A DNA stretch of 64,000 nucleotides from Papaver somniferum (lineage: Eukaryota > Streptophyta > Magnoliopsida > Ranunculales > Papaveraceae), in assembly GCF_003573695.1 (NCBI RefSeq), contig NC_039363.1, forward strand, positions 152,180,826-152,244,825. Reading direction: 5' to 3'. A program made the translations under genes and the position numbers. Within the stretch, counting starts at the first letter, position 1, and each line of letters opens with the position of its first letter. The notes under the pieces were generated by a model. It did no database searches. It was not told the origin of the DNA and worked only from the letters and a program-made list of their open reading frames with translations. Below, in pieces: positions 1 to 12,492 of this stretch.

Positions 1-365
1 AATTCTCGGGTTTGAGAACTTCGGCAGTTCGCGGACTTGGCAACAAGCCATTCTTCCGGTTTCTCTTGATCAACAAATTTCGCAAACTTTGGTTCAAGGA
101 ATATGACTTATACATAAATGTGTTTTCACAATAATGCTTATGTCCATCATTGGTTATGTAATCTAAACTCTCATTTCAATCATTGAAACATTCTTAGATG
201 ATGTTATAAAGTTGTTACACCATTTCTCGTCAAAGCAGTTTTTAAAGTGATTGAAACATATCATGACTTTCGTCACTAGGTAAAGATGAAATTGGTTGAA
301 GCAAAAGCTTACCAACACATATTTTGAGAAATATGTAAGCGAGTTAGACTCAACTTGAAACAATA
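1..365 (-). mobile_element. Truncated LTR fragment, Ty1/copia (Sirevirus-like) family
   Basis: The reverse complement of this stretch follows the plus-strand LTR around 53340-53710, including the run CTTACCAACACATATT and the motif GTTCGCGGACTTGG near the left edge. About the first 300 bases of the LTR, at its right end here, are missing, and the rest lies outside the window. It has the same orientation as the gag at 468-2562. It does not resemble the distal part of the LTR at 2628-4719, so it is probably a separate, related insertion and not the partner LTR of that gag. Confidence 0.7.
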
Positions 366-467
366 AATTATTCCACATATCTAGAAATTACCCAACACAA
401 TATTTGCGCCCCAATTCTTTTGCAATCCTCACTGCATTTAATAGGGCTTCATGATGAGGATGCACTT

Positions 468-2562
468 TCAACACAATCTGGTTGTGTTGAGGTAAGCAAA
501 ATCTTGCTCACGACAGGTATTCAAAACAAAATCAAACATGGAATCTAGGAATTTAACAACTTCCTTGAAACTTTCAATAATTATCTCATACCTTTTTAAG
601 ATGTTATCCCTTGTCGAACTCTTGTCTGGGAGATCCTTCTTAATAGTACTTGTTGCTTTATTGGTCTTCTTTGGTACCCATTTCTGAGCAGATTTTGGAG
701 CAACGTATTTCTTTTTCTCCCAAATATAATTATGGAACTTCTTGGGGGGAATACTGAAAGAACTGATATTATGAGACTCAGTTTTTCTCCAGTTTGGAAC
801 ATCAGATCTTGTCATCTTAACAGAATAAGATCTGGTTTTATCTCGTTTAAGAAATCTGCAATTCCTTTGCAAGTGACCTGGTTTTCCACAATAAAAACAA
901 TGTTTAGTAGAATGGAAAAAGTTATGTTTAGTATTAGCTGAATGTTTATGTGCTTGCTTTGGAACTTGACAGTATTTCCTCTTTTTGTTATCAGCAGTTG
1001 ATAGAGATAGTTTATTTTTGTCAACCGTTGAAGGTTTTGGTTGAGAAGAAACTTTAGCTTTGACAAATTTTACCTCTTTGCAAATACTAAGAGCGTCTAT
1101 TCCTTTATAGCCCAATTCTCGTGTATCACGATGAATTCTACATGCTCCCAATATCGAGGTTAATTTATCTGTGCTTCTATTTCTAGACAAACTTTCTTTT
1201 AAGCTCGAGTTTTCTTCTTCCAAAGTTTTGACCTTCTCAAGCGCAATAACTAGATCATTCTTGGATGATTCACATTGAACTTTGAGATCTTCTCGTTCTA
1301 AATCAAATAACAAGTTCATCTCAATGTTTTCCAAGGTATCTAGCTTTGCTTGAAAAATAATTTCCCGATCACGACCTTCTGCAATTTCTTCTTTAAGCTT
1401 TCGTATTTATTTGAGATAATCTCTTTCACTACTAGAATCAAGTTGGTCTTGCAAGCCTTTATTCCGACTACGAAATCTGTCATATTTAACTTTCTCACTG
1501 GAAATGGTGCTCTCAGCTTCTGAAAGTTTCCGATGACATTCTTTAAGAATATTATTAGCAACTGGATCAACATGGAACACTTCTTCAATTCGTCAGAATC
1601 AGAATCAGTATCCGAAAGATTTTTTCCAGGATGAGCTCTTTAGGATTATAATATTCAGATCCATCATCAAGAGTAGGCAAATCTGGTGCATATGCCGATT
1701 GTCTACGGCTCTAGCTAGGACATACTGAAGACAAGTGCCCGAAACCACGACAGTTATAACATTGTATATCATCCTTAGGAGATGTTACACTTTTAGAAAA
1801 ACTCTTTTTCCTGTCTCTCAATAATTTTATAAATTGTCGTGGAGTAACATCCTTAGTATCTGGCGAACCAGATTTATCCTTAGAGGATTCAAAATTGTTT
1901 GCAGCTTTAAGAAATATCACCTATTTTCTTGCGTGTTCATTATCAAAGATCTTTAACTTTCTAGCAAGAGTATTTTTGGAGAGTGTAGAAAGATCGTTTG
2001 CTTCTTCAATGGCATGTTTCTTAGACTCGTATCTTGATGGTAGAGACCTAAGAATTTTGCACACAATATCTTTCTCTGGAATAGTTCTTCCTAATGAATA
2101 TGAGGTGTTAACTATATGAGAAAGTCTTTGGTCAAACTCATTAAAGGTTTCATCATCAGACATGCGAAGGTTTTCCCAGTCATATGCTAGGTTTTGAAGC
2201 CTTGCTTCTTTCTCTGCGGCATTCCCTTCAAATACGGTTTCTAGGATATCCCAAGCATCTTTAGACTTATTACTCGTAGTCACGTGGTGCTGAAGATCTG
2301 GGGTAATGGCATGGATGATACCATTTAGTCCTTCAGAATTTTTCTTTGCAGCAAGAATCTCAAGATCACTATATTCACCAATATTCTTCACAACAATTAC
2401 ACCTTCTACTATAACTAATGGAGGATTATAACCTTTAACAATACGAACCCATGATTGAAAATCTCGCGCTTGAATGAAAGAACGCATAGCAATTTTCTAC
2501 CATAAATAGTTCATGCCATCGAAGACTGGCGGTACGTTTATAGAGATAGCACCTTTGTCCAT
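468..2562 (-). pseudogene. Ty1/copia gag remnant with UBN2-type domain and two zinc knuckles (Sirevirus-like)
   Basis: Capsid and nucleocapsid gene of a copia element, which would package the element RNA in cytoplasmic particles. I place the start at the Met codon 2560-2562, 66 bases after the LTR end and just after the primer site. The frame is broken by TAG at 2498-2500 and TAG at 1921-1923. The UBN2-like domain lies at 2487-1921 (RDFQSW, KDAWDILE, YESKKHAI). The first CCHC knuckle CYNCRGFGHLSSVC lies near 1760-1715. A frameshifted Lys/Glu-rich coiled-coil stretch and a second knuckle CFYCGKPGHLQRNC follow, near 900-855. A long gag with two knuckles separated by a coiled coil is typical of the Sirevirus lineage. 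No protease, integrase or RT follows to the left. The last frame ends at 468. Confidence 0.8.
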
Positions 2563-2613
2563 AGAACCAGATTGCTACAAACACATACTTATGAGGTATT
2601 AGCGTGTTTGCCT

Positions 2614-2625
2614 GCTCTGATACCA
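2614..2625 (-). other. Primer binding site, tRNA-iMet type
   Basis: On the minus strand this reads TGGTATCAGAGC, the classical plant copia site complementary to the 3' end of initiator tRNA-Met. It sits two bases from the LTR end at 2628 and about 50 bases before the gag start, so it fixes the element's orientation and its LTR boundary. Confidence 0.9.
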
Positions 2626-2627
2626 AT

Positions 2628-4719
2628 TGAAAAAGCGGGGGTCTAACAACCACACCCAATATTTCATTTGGCAATCTGAATATACAAACTCCAATATACT
2701 TTCAAGAGAATCAACTAGACAGTTAGACTCAATCTATAAAAAGTATATCAAAGATTGTTATATCTCTATCTCTTGATTCAATCCGCAATCAGCAAATAGG
2801 AATTTGTGAGCCTGATTGAATATAACAGAATTAACTTTAACGGTACCAAAGACCAATGTTCAAGTGTCAATCAATTCACTCAACAACCCTAAGGCTGGAT
2901 ACAAGAACTGGTTGATCTTAACGTACAACCTGTGATATTTCTATTATATAAATAAAATATAATGCGGAAAATAAATAACACAGACACCAGAATTTTGTTA
3001 ACGAGGAAACCGCAAATGCAGAAAAACCCCGGTACCTAGTCCAGAATAAATACACACTGATTATAAGCTGTTACACCAATTTCCTACTACCTATTCGGAC
3101 TAGATGTAATACCTTCTTCAGCACTTGTAGAACTCCTAGCAGAATACCGATTCTCTTTAGAAATTCTTCACGCAAATCTTCTAGCATAACCCAAGGTCCT
3201 CTTTAAAAGATACACCAACACGATTGATACGATTTGATATTTTGTTTGCACAAAGCACCGGTTTGGTTTCCCTTTAGATGTAAATCAAGGTTTTGGAAAT
3301 CTTGTGTTTATTTTGATAAAAACAATTACTGAGTAAAAGTAATATCAAAACAAACTTGTAGATTAGGGTTTTAACTTACAATCAGTATGCGTACACACAA
3401 GGAGTCCGTGAACCTGATTTCCGTAAGTAAACTTGGGTGATTCCAAAGATCAATTTCCAAGTTAAGAAAACCCTAATAACTCTACAACAAGAAAAACTAG
3501 AATAAATCTAGAGATATCTTGTTTAAAAATTCTCAAGGATTTTACGAGATGCCTCAATAGAAGTTTTTCTTTCTAGTCTCCGATTTCGACTAACAAGTGT
3601 TGGTATACGATCGGAAACTGAAATCTATCAAAACCTAGGGTTTATGATCAACAACTCTTGAATGGTTTTATATCAGAAGAGAAAACCTTAGAATAGATAA
3701 GAGGTGAAAAACCTAGATTACAAGTTGTATGATCAATCACGAAGATTAAAACCAACTTGGCTTTGTGATCCCCAATACAAATACTTTTATCTCACTCTTG
3801 TTCACGAAGAACAGAAGACATGGAAACAACCTGCAAAGCTTACGCCAATTTTCCAAAGGGGATGAAAACGTGTAAACTCACGAACCTTTTATTTATAATG
3901 AACAATAGCTTGGAAGCTAAGCAAAGCTATTTTACTTTTTCAAGACTCTCCTAAATATGGGAGTCTTTCCTAAGTTACAAATATTATGCATAAATAATTA
4001 ATTAAATAATTAATTAATTAGCAAATATTTATTTATGTGAATAAATCATATTCTAACTTAGGCAGGAATTAAAAGTTATCACAAACACTTTAATATGGTA
4101 ATCAAATATGTTTGGATTAATAGCCATCTTGGTTAGACAAGGAAACATCACCAACTTGACCAAAAATAGCTTTTAGTCACGTAATTGGGCCCAAGTCGAT
4201 GAACTACTACAAACAGCCGATGGATTGTTTCCTTCTAACGAACTTTAATAAATCACTCATAACTTCATCGTTATAACTCGGAATTGAGTGATTCTTGGAT
4301 CGTTGGATTCATAAGATCATTCACTATAACATGAGATTCTTTACAAGAATAAAGGTTATTGTCTCCAAGATCATGAATCAAATAACATCAAGTATATATA
4401 CAAAAATATACATTTACCGTCATCGGGAATGTTCCATAGAGTGAGCATATATCTTGATAGATTAGAAAGGTATAATTGAACAAGAATCCAAATGAAATCA
4501 ATCACATACCTTTGTTGATGAATTACTTGTTGATATCTTCTTGTAGTCTTCAATCTTCAATCTTCATCCTTTAAGGATAACTTTGATTCAACTTCTTAGA
4601 CTAAATCTAGTCCGAAACTATCTTTAGTATGATAAATCAAGAATGAATTTTTTAGAAACTAAAATTGACAACTAACTTGACATACCAACGGTAGTGGATT
4701 TTCAAATTAAAACTCAACA
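2628..4719 (-). mobile_element. 5' LTR of the minus-strand copia gag unit
   Basis: In element orientation it runs from TGTTGAG (4719) to ...CCCCGCTTTTTCA (2628), ending two bases before the primer site. The U5-proximal 450 bases match the family LTRs at 44-58 kb, including the block near 2965-3060 (CCGCATTATATT, TTTGCGGTTTCCTCG on the minus strand). The first 250 bases keep the family pattern with AAAGGTATGTG near 4508-4518, but the middle is unrelated. The distal boundary at 4719 rests on the TG terminus and this similarity; no partner LTR or target duplication is visible to confirm it. Confidence 0.65.
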
Positions 4720-7700
4720 ACTCAACACGACCACGCAGTAAATCTTTGTAGATTCTTCATTGTCATTCTTTTGCTGCCCTTGTAAGTTATACTAATAGAT
4801 AAGTTTTAAGAACCATACATATGGAGTAACTCAGTGTTGTTGAATTTTTTCTTTCAGAATAGATTCAAAAAAAAAAAAATGATGCCTGAAAACGTGTGCT
4901 TCCCAAAGTTGTACATTGGGGGCTTTGCCTCGGGGCCGGCGCAAAATGATTAAATATTTAATGGGGGTTGTAGTAGTGAAGGTTCAAACTCTCGGATTTC
5001 TGAAGGATAATTTTTTTTAGACTTAATAAAAATAAATAAATAATTTTATATGCACAATATTAACAAAATATGGGAGAGAATTTTTACCGGGGATCAGGAT
5101 TCCACCATTCACCAAAATTTATGTGATTCAATAACAATTCTTATCATGCAATTATAGACAATATAACTCCAATCAAAGGAAATTGTGATTCTAATCATTG
5201 CCTAAATTAGATTTTGAAAACATCCACTGTTAATCGCGAGCATGAAGTATCAAAAGCAATTTACTAAGCATACTCCATCAAGAGAAAACACAATTGATTA
5301 ATAAAAATCATTTACTCCATTTTTATTCGGTGCAATTAATCATAAAAGTGTTGCATAGATAAATTTAAATAAATTTTACCACATAACTTTTGGAAGAATG
5401 GCTTCCTCCGTCACCCCTGGAATTGGGTTTAGCTACTCATGATGAAAAACCTCTCAAATTGATTCATTGATACTCAAAAGTTGTTTACAATCAAGAGAAA
5501 ATGGAGAAAAACGGTTTACAACAGTGTTTGCGACACATATAGAGCGTTCAAAAAGAACGATACAACAGAGGTGTTGTTGTTCCGAAGTCGGGGAAAGGAA
5601 TTGAGTATTGTTGCAATTAAGCGACACTAATCAACGACTGTCCCTGAGGGTATTATTTTCTTCGTGTTCTTCCTTGCACCAGCAACAAGCTTTTCTCCTG
5701 CGTGACTTTCTTTCGAATCTTCTCGGCTCCTAAACTCTCCCAAAGACTCTCCAACTCTTCTAAACTCTTTAGCCTTGTATTTATAGTGTTTTAGAACAAA
5801 ATATCCGACCATAACACCGTATAATCTCCCATTAATCCCGCCATTGCTCGCTGCCCATATTTAACAATAATTTCCATTTTTGGCTTCTACACACGTAAAA
5901 TTTGATCTTGCACGCTCTAGTTAACCTTCCCCACGCCTCCGAAGTCATCGAACTCCTCCAAAACAGTCCATGCATGGCAAACACACAATCAAACTCGTGT
6001 TACAGGACACGTTGCTCTGTTTTGAGCTCGTGACTCAAACCAGGATTTCCAGCCAATTCCGATCGAATCCGATGCCCACAATGTGTTCCCTATCCCATAT
6101 CACAACTTCCCACCAAATTTCAGCGATTGAATCGCACTAAAACACCTTCATTTTCTCGATCACAAATCTGCCAATTTTGAATATATTTTTCCCGCCAAAA
6201 AGCTGTTTTTGAATTTAAAGAGAGAAGATGGATGCCCCTAAACCAGAGCTTGGGTGCGAATAGCAATTGGGCGGAAATAGTAATTTTTGGGTGGAAATAG
6301 TAATTTTTATGGGTTCCTCCGGGACATTTCTGGGATGTTTCCGGTGCATTTCTGGGGTGCCTACGATACATTTCTCCGGGGTGTAAAACACTGCTTTTTG
6401 AGCCCATTTCGCCGCAAGGGCTTATTTCTCTAAAAATTCCTACAAAGATATAAAAGAACACAATAAATACAAAATTGAGCACTAACAATACATACAATAG
6501 AGACATATTAGACACATAAATGCGTCTATCACCGACACTGCTTATAATAAACAACTCCTCTCTTTAATCTTTTTGATAAAATAATGGATTCTTTTATAAA
6601 CCAGTCAACCATGAAAGCATGGATAATACGGTATTGGTTGTGAATCTTCACTCTAGATGTTTTATGTATCTTCTATGTTTAGATTTTCTGATACTTCTCA
6701 TATTGAATACATCAATACAATATAAATATCGATGTACAGTAAGAACGATCAAATCATTAGTAATTATCTCAGATTATGATGGTGAACGCATGAATTAAAT
6801 CTCAGTTCGACTTTGGGTAGGTTTTTCTATTTCTCTGGTCTGGGGTTGTGCAGTGATGGTGTTCAAGAGACGATTCTATGATTAAGCATCTGCGACGTAT
6901 TATAAAGAGACCATAAACTACATGTACATCTCACTAATTAAACTGATTCAAACAAGAGTAACGAAATGGTTTTGACTGTGTCGATATGACAAAGATGTTT
7001 GTAGTGACTGAAACACTAAAACAAAGATGCTAGCACAGAGAATGGAGGCACTAGGATTGTCAAATCCACCACTAACTCACACTACGTATTCAGATACTTA
7101 TAATACTCTTGTCCTTGTAACAAATAAGGGAAATGTGCCAAGTCTACCACTTACCTAAGGTGTTTCACCAATGGATATATCAATCTCCACTAAAGTATTT
7201 CTCCAAAGTACTAACTGTCTAGTTAAAGCACAACTAGCCTAAGGATCAATAACAAACTGGTTTAACATGAGTTGCAGTATAATCAATATAGAAGTAATCC
7301 AACTACAATGGCATACACTGTGACAGTAAAATGTTGACATATTATCATCAATTATTTCCTAAACAATTTGAACATTCAAGAACAACATAAGAAGTATGAA
7401 AACATAGAGACAAGCTAGGGTTTCACCTAAACCCTAGCAAGGTGAATTAGAATATGATGAAGATGATTAAAATGCAATTGCATTAAGATAGCTAATTGGT
7501 CCAACTAAAATTGGGTGATTGTTACATAGAAATTGTCCCCTTATTTATACCCAAAATTCTCCCCATTCTTCTTCAATTCGACAGTTATAAGAACCTAACC
7601 CACCAACAACATTTTGTTAACTTTCTATGCCTTCATTTCCTCTGTTCTTCATTGAATTGGTGTTCCCCAAATTGTACATCCGGTGGGGTAGGGTGTGGAA

Positions 7701-7930
7701 GCAATGAACGGAAGATATCGCTGCCACATAAGGGTGTATCTATCCGGTGTATGAAACTGGTAGATATGTAGCAGCTTCGAACTAACCCTAACTCTTATCT
7801 CTCTAAACCTTATCTTTTAGGGTTACTGTTCTTGATAAGAATAAGATAAGATAGAGAGATATGGATGAAAATGATATACATCCCCCACTCTTTACCCCCA
7901 CTCCCTTCCCCCGTTAGGTGGCATTGTTCT
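4720..7930. other. Unassigned AT-rich stretch, no supported gene
   Basis: No reading frame here has recognisable protein content. Visible items: an A13 run near 4868; a TATA-like CACTATAAATACAAGG on the minus strand near 5775-5790, which could be an old LTR promoter; three imperfect copies of a CATTTCTGGG-type motif near 6320-6380; and a short hairpin CTAGGGTTT/AAACCCTAG near 7415-7437. Sequence near 7817-7850 (TTAGGGTTACTGTTCTTGAT) resembles 37830-37860, on the far side of the Tat element. Confidence 0.5.
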
Positions 7931-8759
7931 TGTAGATGGGGAAAAACGATTTGCTGGTTTTTACGAAATTGAGGAGATGACCGTGCAGAGACTCCTTGAA
8001 CCGAGAAAATGCTCAACCTCACACAGATGCACTGCAAGAAGGGAGCGCTTTAAGTTTGGAAGATCAATCTGTAGGACTCCGGCCTAAACCAAGACAATGG
8101 TCGTTCCAAAGTAAATTCGGTCACAAGAGAGGATGGGTTGATCTGTAGGAGGGAAGCTAATAAATGTGTGAGATCAATGGTGATCGAGATTGTAGGTGTG
8201 TTGTGTATTCTGCGTAGGAAAGTTCTGAATGATTGAATTTTACACAGTTGAGAGTGATTGCTCAGACGATGAGTTCGTGTAGACGAAAAATTATCTGTAT
8301 GAACTTGTTTAGAAATTCTTGTCTCCTTCAATCAGGATTCAAAGGCTTTTTATATTGCTGAACACAATGATCCCATGAAGTGTGACAGTTGTTGAAGTCA
8401 AAGAGTGGGGAAGTGGAAAATCGTGTTGAAACCAGTTGCTCATCGTGCGGAGACTTGGTTAAATTTCCACCCACTACTTTGCTAACTCCTTCAACTGATT
8501 TCAAGACTTGCTCACATTCTCATCGTGTGTATGAACACACGTGTCGCAGACCTCCATACTAAAACCCTAGTTAATATCCCCCATGTGACACGATTTATGT
8601 CTCGTGAATGTGGAGGCCGCAAGGCAGACGTGTATTTAGTTAGTCAGTTGCCGACTTTATGGGACGATGAGTCCTTGTATTGCTGAGTTGAGCATAATTT
8701 GCAAATGTTTTGAGACTGATGAATTGAACATGTCTGTTGAGACGAAGATATAATTATGT

Positions 8760-9270
8760 TGATTGTTAAGGTGAGCAAATATTTCTCGTGCGAGCAAATG
8801 TTGCTCTAAACTATTGAACATTAATAGTCAGTATTCATGGACTGAGCAAGTATTGCTCATATGATGACTTATTGAATATTGATAGTCGAACCAACATTCA
8901 CGGACTGAGCAAATGTTGCTCATCTGAGCAAATATTGTTAATTGAACCAATATTCATGAGCAAATATTTGCTAGTCTGAGCAAATATTGCTCATCTGAGA
9001 AAATGCAACTCTGATGAATTGTTGAATATTAATGGTCGAACTAATATTCTAAGGTGTGAGCAAATATTGCTCATCTGAGCAAATGTTGCTCTCTTGATGA
9101 ATTACTGAATATTGACAGTTGAACTAATATTCATGATCTGAGCAAATATTGCTAGTCTGAGCAAATATTTCTCATATGAGCAAATGCTGCTCGCATGAGT
9201 TATTGAATATTAACAGTTGAGCCAATATTCATGATTTGAACAAATATTCCTCGTATGAGCAAATGTAAAT
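8760..9270. repeat. Array of dyad-symmetric GAGCAAATATTGCTC motifs in the Tat LTR
   Basis: About twenty imperfect copies of GAGCAAATRTTGCTC, a 15-mer that is nearly its own reverse complement, alternate with a second dyad pair (TTGAATATT ... AATATTCA) separated by GTCGAAC-type linkers. The same array is present in the right LTR at about 35760-36220, so it was part of the element at insertion. It lies in the U5 or leader part of the LTR, downstream of the minus-strand TATA box. Confidence 0.85.
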
Positions 9271-9879
9271 TTAAGATGCTGACATCTGAGCCGAGCATGA
9301 TTATTAAAGTGTTACACAGGATCAATGTAAAATTATTAGCGTTTGAATCTGCTCAGAATTATGTTTATGCAGAGTCCTGGATTCGAAACCCTAATTTTGA
9401 TCAATTACCGAATTGATGATAAATTGATGATTTATTGAAAATCATTCACGAAATGAAGTAGGGACCGGCTACAGGGGATGATGAACCGACCATATAGCGC
9501 CCAAATGCTCAAGTGAGCAAAATACCAAAATCTCTTGAAGATTAGTTGGTCAAAAGATGATTAAATGTTGGTTTAATCATTTTTTCAAATAGTGCTCGTG
9601 TGAGCGTCAGGTAGTAGAACCTGATTATGAAAAGATGAGGGACCGATCAAGGGGTCATGGGACCGGCCCTTGGTGATCTTAGGACCAGCTGATGGTCGTG
9701 TGAGCAAACTCCAAGCTGTTTGAGGAGAATTTGGACCCAGTATGAGCAATTGAGCAAATTAGGTCAAAATTGTTAAAACATGCGGGACCGGATTTTTGCA
9801 AGCCTCGGGGATGGCCTTGGTCAGTCAAGGAGACATGCCCGTGTCACCATAATGTTCGTTTCTCAGTCCTGAGAGTTTC

Positions 9880-10620
9880 GACATTTTCCGGTGTGCGATT
9901 GAGCAACATTTTGAGAAAATATGAAGAAATCAGGGATTTTGCTGAAACCGTGAAACTTCATGAGATTAGGGAAATAATAATAATAATAATAAAAAAATAT
10001 GGATTGATGAAGTGTGGGACCGGCCACGGCCACGGAATGGCCGTCCGGACGATGGGCATAGTCCCAAGGCACTCTTCCCAATTTTATAATATTTTTCATG
10101 ATTTTAGGGAAATATCATAAAATCAAGAGGTTTGTTGAAACTAAGGATTTTGCTGACATCAGGGAGTTTCCATGAGATGAGGGAAACACAAAAAATAATA
10201 ATGATAATAAAATAAGGGACGTGTGGGACTGGCTAGGGAATGACCGGCCGGCTATATCCCGGTCCCACGGGTTTCCCTAATTTTATATTATTTTTCATGA
10301 ATTCAAGAAGTTTGCTGAAACTAGGGAATTTCCTTGAAGTGAAGGAGTTTCCATTGGATGAGGAAACAAATATTATTAAAATAATAAGGCATGGGCGTGT
10401 GGGGCCGGCCACGGCTAGGGCATGGCCGGCCGGCCGGCGAGCCCGTGTCCCGTGCGCCTTTTCTCCCTAATTCATAATATTTCATAAGTTGAGAGAAATA
10501 TCATGAGATCAAGGAATTTTCATGGGATCAGGAAAAATAATAAAATATGATAAAATATAAAATTGAACGTGGGACTGGCCACGGCGTGACCGGCCGGCCG
10601 GTGGGCCCAGTCCTCATGCG
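9880..10620. repeat. About four tandem ~195-bp units with GGCCGGCC cores in the Tat LTR
   Basis: Successive units pair an AT-rich segment (TTTATAATATTTTTCATGA, AGGGAAATATCAT) with a GC-rich palindromic segment (GGGACCGGCCACGGC, GGCCGGCCGG). Unit starts are spaced by roughly 180-200 bases. The right LTR carries the same units at 36880-37440 but has lost one GC-rich core near 37168. A short ATA microsatellite at about 9970-9990 lies within the array. Confidence 0.8.
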
Positions 10621-10919
10621 CCTTTGTTAATATTTCATTATTATTATTTTTCTTCCTATTGCATAGGTTCATGTTCCTTCGTGTTTAGGAATACTCGTTT
10701 GCTCATTCAGGTGCTCGTTTGTGCATTATTTCCGAGTACACTTGCACCATTTTGGTAGGGGCTTACTCAAGAGCTGCTCAGATTCCCGTACGTTGAATAT
10801 TTATCACTAACCCGTGGAATTATGCTGGGAAGAACCATGAAGTGAAGTGACGAAATATTACAAAGAATCGCAGAATATTGTTGAATATTCAGTTAACGAT
10901 TATAGATAATTAACTGATG

Positions 10920-11079
10920 GCTCTATACTAGCAGGCATGATGTCTAGGAGCATTAATTATCTGAGAATTGAGAAACATGAACTTGTTGAAACGTCATATT
11001 TCCTTTATATAGTCAGGGAAACTTTGTTGTATCCTGAAGATGTTATTGCTCTATACTAGCAGGCATGCTGTCTAGGAGC
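10920..11079. repeat. Pair of 32-bp direct repeats flanking the minus-strand TATA box
   Basis: The 32-base segment beginning GCTCTATACTAGCAGGCATG occurs at 10920-10951 and again at 11048-11079 with one difference. The minus-strand TATATAAA (11004-11011) lies between the copies, so the pair brackets the presumed LTR promoter. Confidence 0.85.
11004..11011 (-). promoter_or_regulatory. TATA box of the Tat LTR (minus strand)
   Basis: On the minus strand the sequence reads ACTATATAAAGG, a good plant TATA box. Transcription would start about 30 bases further left and run towards 7931, which suits the R and U5 parts of a minus-strand LTR. This is an inference from sequence and position. Confidence 0.5.
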
Positions 11080-11607
11080 CGTCCAATCCTTCGATTCTAT
11101 ATAGAAATAATTACTGAAATTGCTCAGTATTCATGAGACGTGCCGCTGCCTCAGCTGAGAGACTGCACATCTACATATACTCTGAGAGACAACATTCTGA
11201 GTCAGAGATTTTGCGGCATGAGCTTTCATGCTTTCAACGAGAGACATGAGCCTCAACGATTATGTTTTTACGATTTTAAACCTTGTTGAAAATCCACCAT
11301 CTACATTAAGTACCCTGCTTAGTGAGGGGCAGTCATGTTCCTCAGTCAGTACTGAATGGTGATTTTCCAGTTACAGAGATAATAAATAATTGAACTTAGT
11401 CGTAAGATAAGACGTTACCGGATTTGTGACTGAATGAGCAAACCATGACTTGAATGAAATCCCAGTGGCATAATAGAGCATCATCTAACGAGCATAAATT
11501 GGTGTAGAACCGCTGATTTGATGGTGGAACCTTGGTCGGTTTAGGATTCACGGGTCGGGCCCAAATAAGGAAATCCTTGTGGAATTAGGTTTTGGAAATA
11601 AAATTGA

Positions 11608-11614
11608 TATAAAA
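11608..11614 (+). promoter_or_regulatory. TATA box of a plus-strand transcription unit inside the Tat 3' region
   Basis: GATATAAAAGGG on the plus strand, opposite to the host element. It is followed by a pyrimidine-rich leader (11627-11700), an ATGCAG directly before a GT (11787 region), about 640 bases of T-rich intron-like sequence, and a TTTTGCAG acceptor ending near 12431. This is the layout of a plant 5' exon with a leader intron. No transcript evidence is available. Confidence 0.45.
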
Positions 11615-12492
11615 GGGAATTAATCCCTTCCTTTTTTTTTATTTCTTCCCTTACGACCGACCACCTTCTTCCTCTCTTCATCACCTTCACGCCAGCATCA
11701 GGGAGGAGCAGGAAAAATCGTCAGAGCTCAGCGCCGTCCGACCGTCGCCTTTCACCGTCCTGCCAACTTCTGGCCGGCATGCAGGTGCGAATTTTTTTTT
11801 TTTAGAGTTTGCTGATTTCATGAGTTTCTCATGCTTTGATCATGTTAAAGTTATATACATATGGATATATGAATGTGAGTTTCGTAGAAAACCCTTGTTT
11901 TATTAAACGTATGTTCGTTCGATCGTTAGTTTAAGAGACTAGCAACAATCCCTAGCTTGAGAGATATTTTTCTTTTGAAAATAGACCTATGTACAGTGAT
12001 AAAATTTTGTTTATGAGATTTCATGGAAACCAAAACTTTATCTTTAAAAGGTGTGAATTTTTCATAAAATCGAAATAAACTTTCGTTTCAAAGAAAGATG
12101 CTCGTACAAAGGAAAGAGATTTTTATTTCCTCTTTTTTTTTTTGCAAAACCGTGCCCTGGTCACGAATTTTTTTTTTTTACGTGAGTTTTGCTCACGTGA
12201 AACATATTTTTCATGAAAAATATATATGAATAGTTCTCGCATATATACATAACATGTATGTATATATATATATATATTTATGTTGACAAATAAAATATGA
12301 TTTTGAGCAACCATTAAAGTAAGCAATTATTTATGATGAAATGTAAATTTTCATAACCTGGTCGTGACTGTTCACTGATGAAAATTTATGTTCATGATTT
12401 TATGAAAACCTAAGTTTTGCTCGCTTTTGCAGGTTCGAAGAAACGAGCAAGTTTTGAGGTGATAATTATCATATCACAATCACTACTATTAG

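Larger units (their letters stand above)
7931..11580 (-). mobile_element. 3' LTR of the Tat-lineage Ty3/gypsy element (right end unresolved)
   Basis: Aligns by eye with the right-hand copy 34923-37457: both begin TGTAGATGGGGAAAAA and share the same motif arrays in the same order, with scattered substitutions and small indels. The right copy stops at a point equivalent to about 10533; this copy continues. A minus-strand TATATAAA at 11004-11011 fits the LTR promoter, so U3 must lie further right. The U3 start was not located, and 11580 is a working limit placed just before the plus-strand TATA box at 11608. Gypsy LTRs of this lineage can be several kilobases long. Confidence 0.7.

Noticed and set aside
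396..462. Minus-strand peptide EALLNAVRIAKELG, faintly like the helix of RVT_3-type RNase H
   Set aside because: Only about 14 residues and followed by a stop; too short to support.
5075..5110. Plus-strand TTTACCGGGGATC, similar to the end of an Athila primer site
   Set aside because: The diagnostic TGGCGCC half is absent and no LTR end precedes it.
6120..6554. 144-codon minus-strand frame
   Set aside because: Low-complexity hydrophobic and repeat-derived composition, no domain, no neighbouring support.
7415..7437. Telomere-like AAACCCTAG hairpin
   Set aside because: Two short telo-box motifs in inverted order, common in plant promoters and introns; not a telomere tract.
12240..12285. TA-rich tract considered as an origin or recombination hotspot
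   Set aside because: Simple ATGTATATATATA microsatellite within an intron-like segment.
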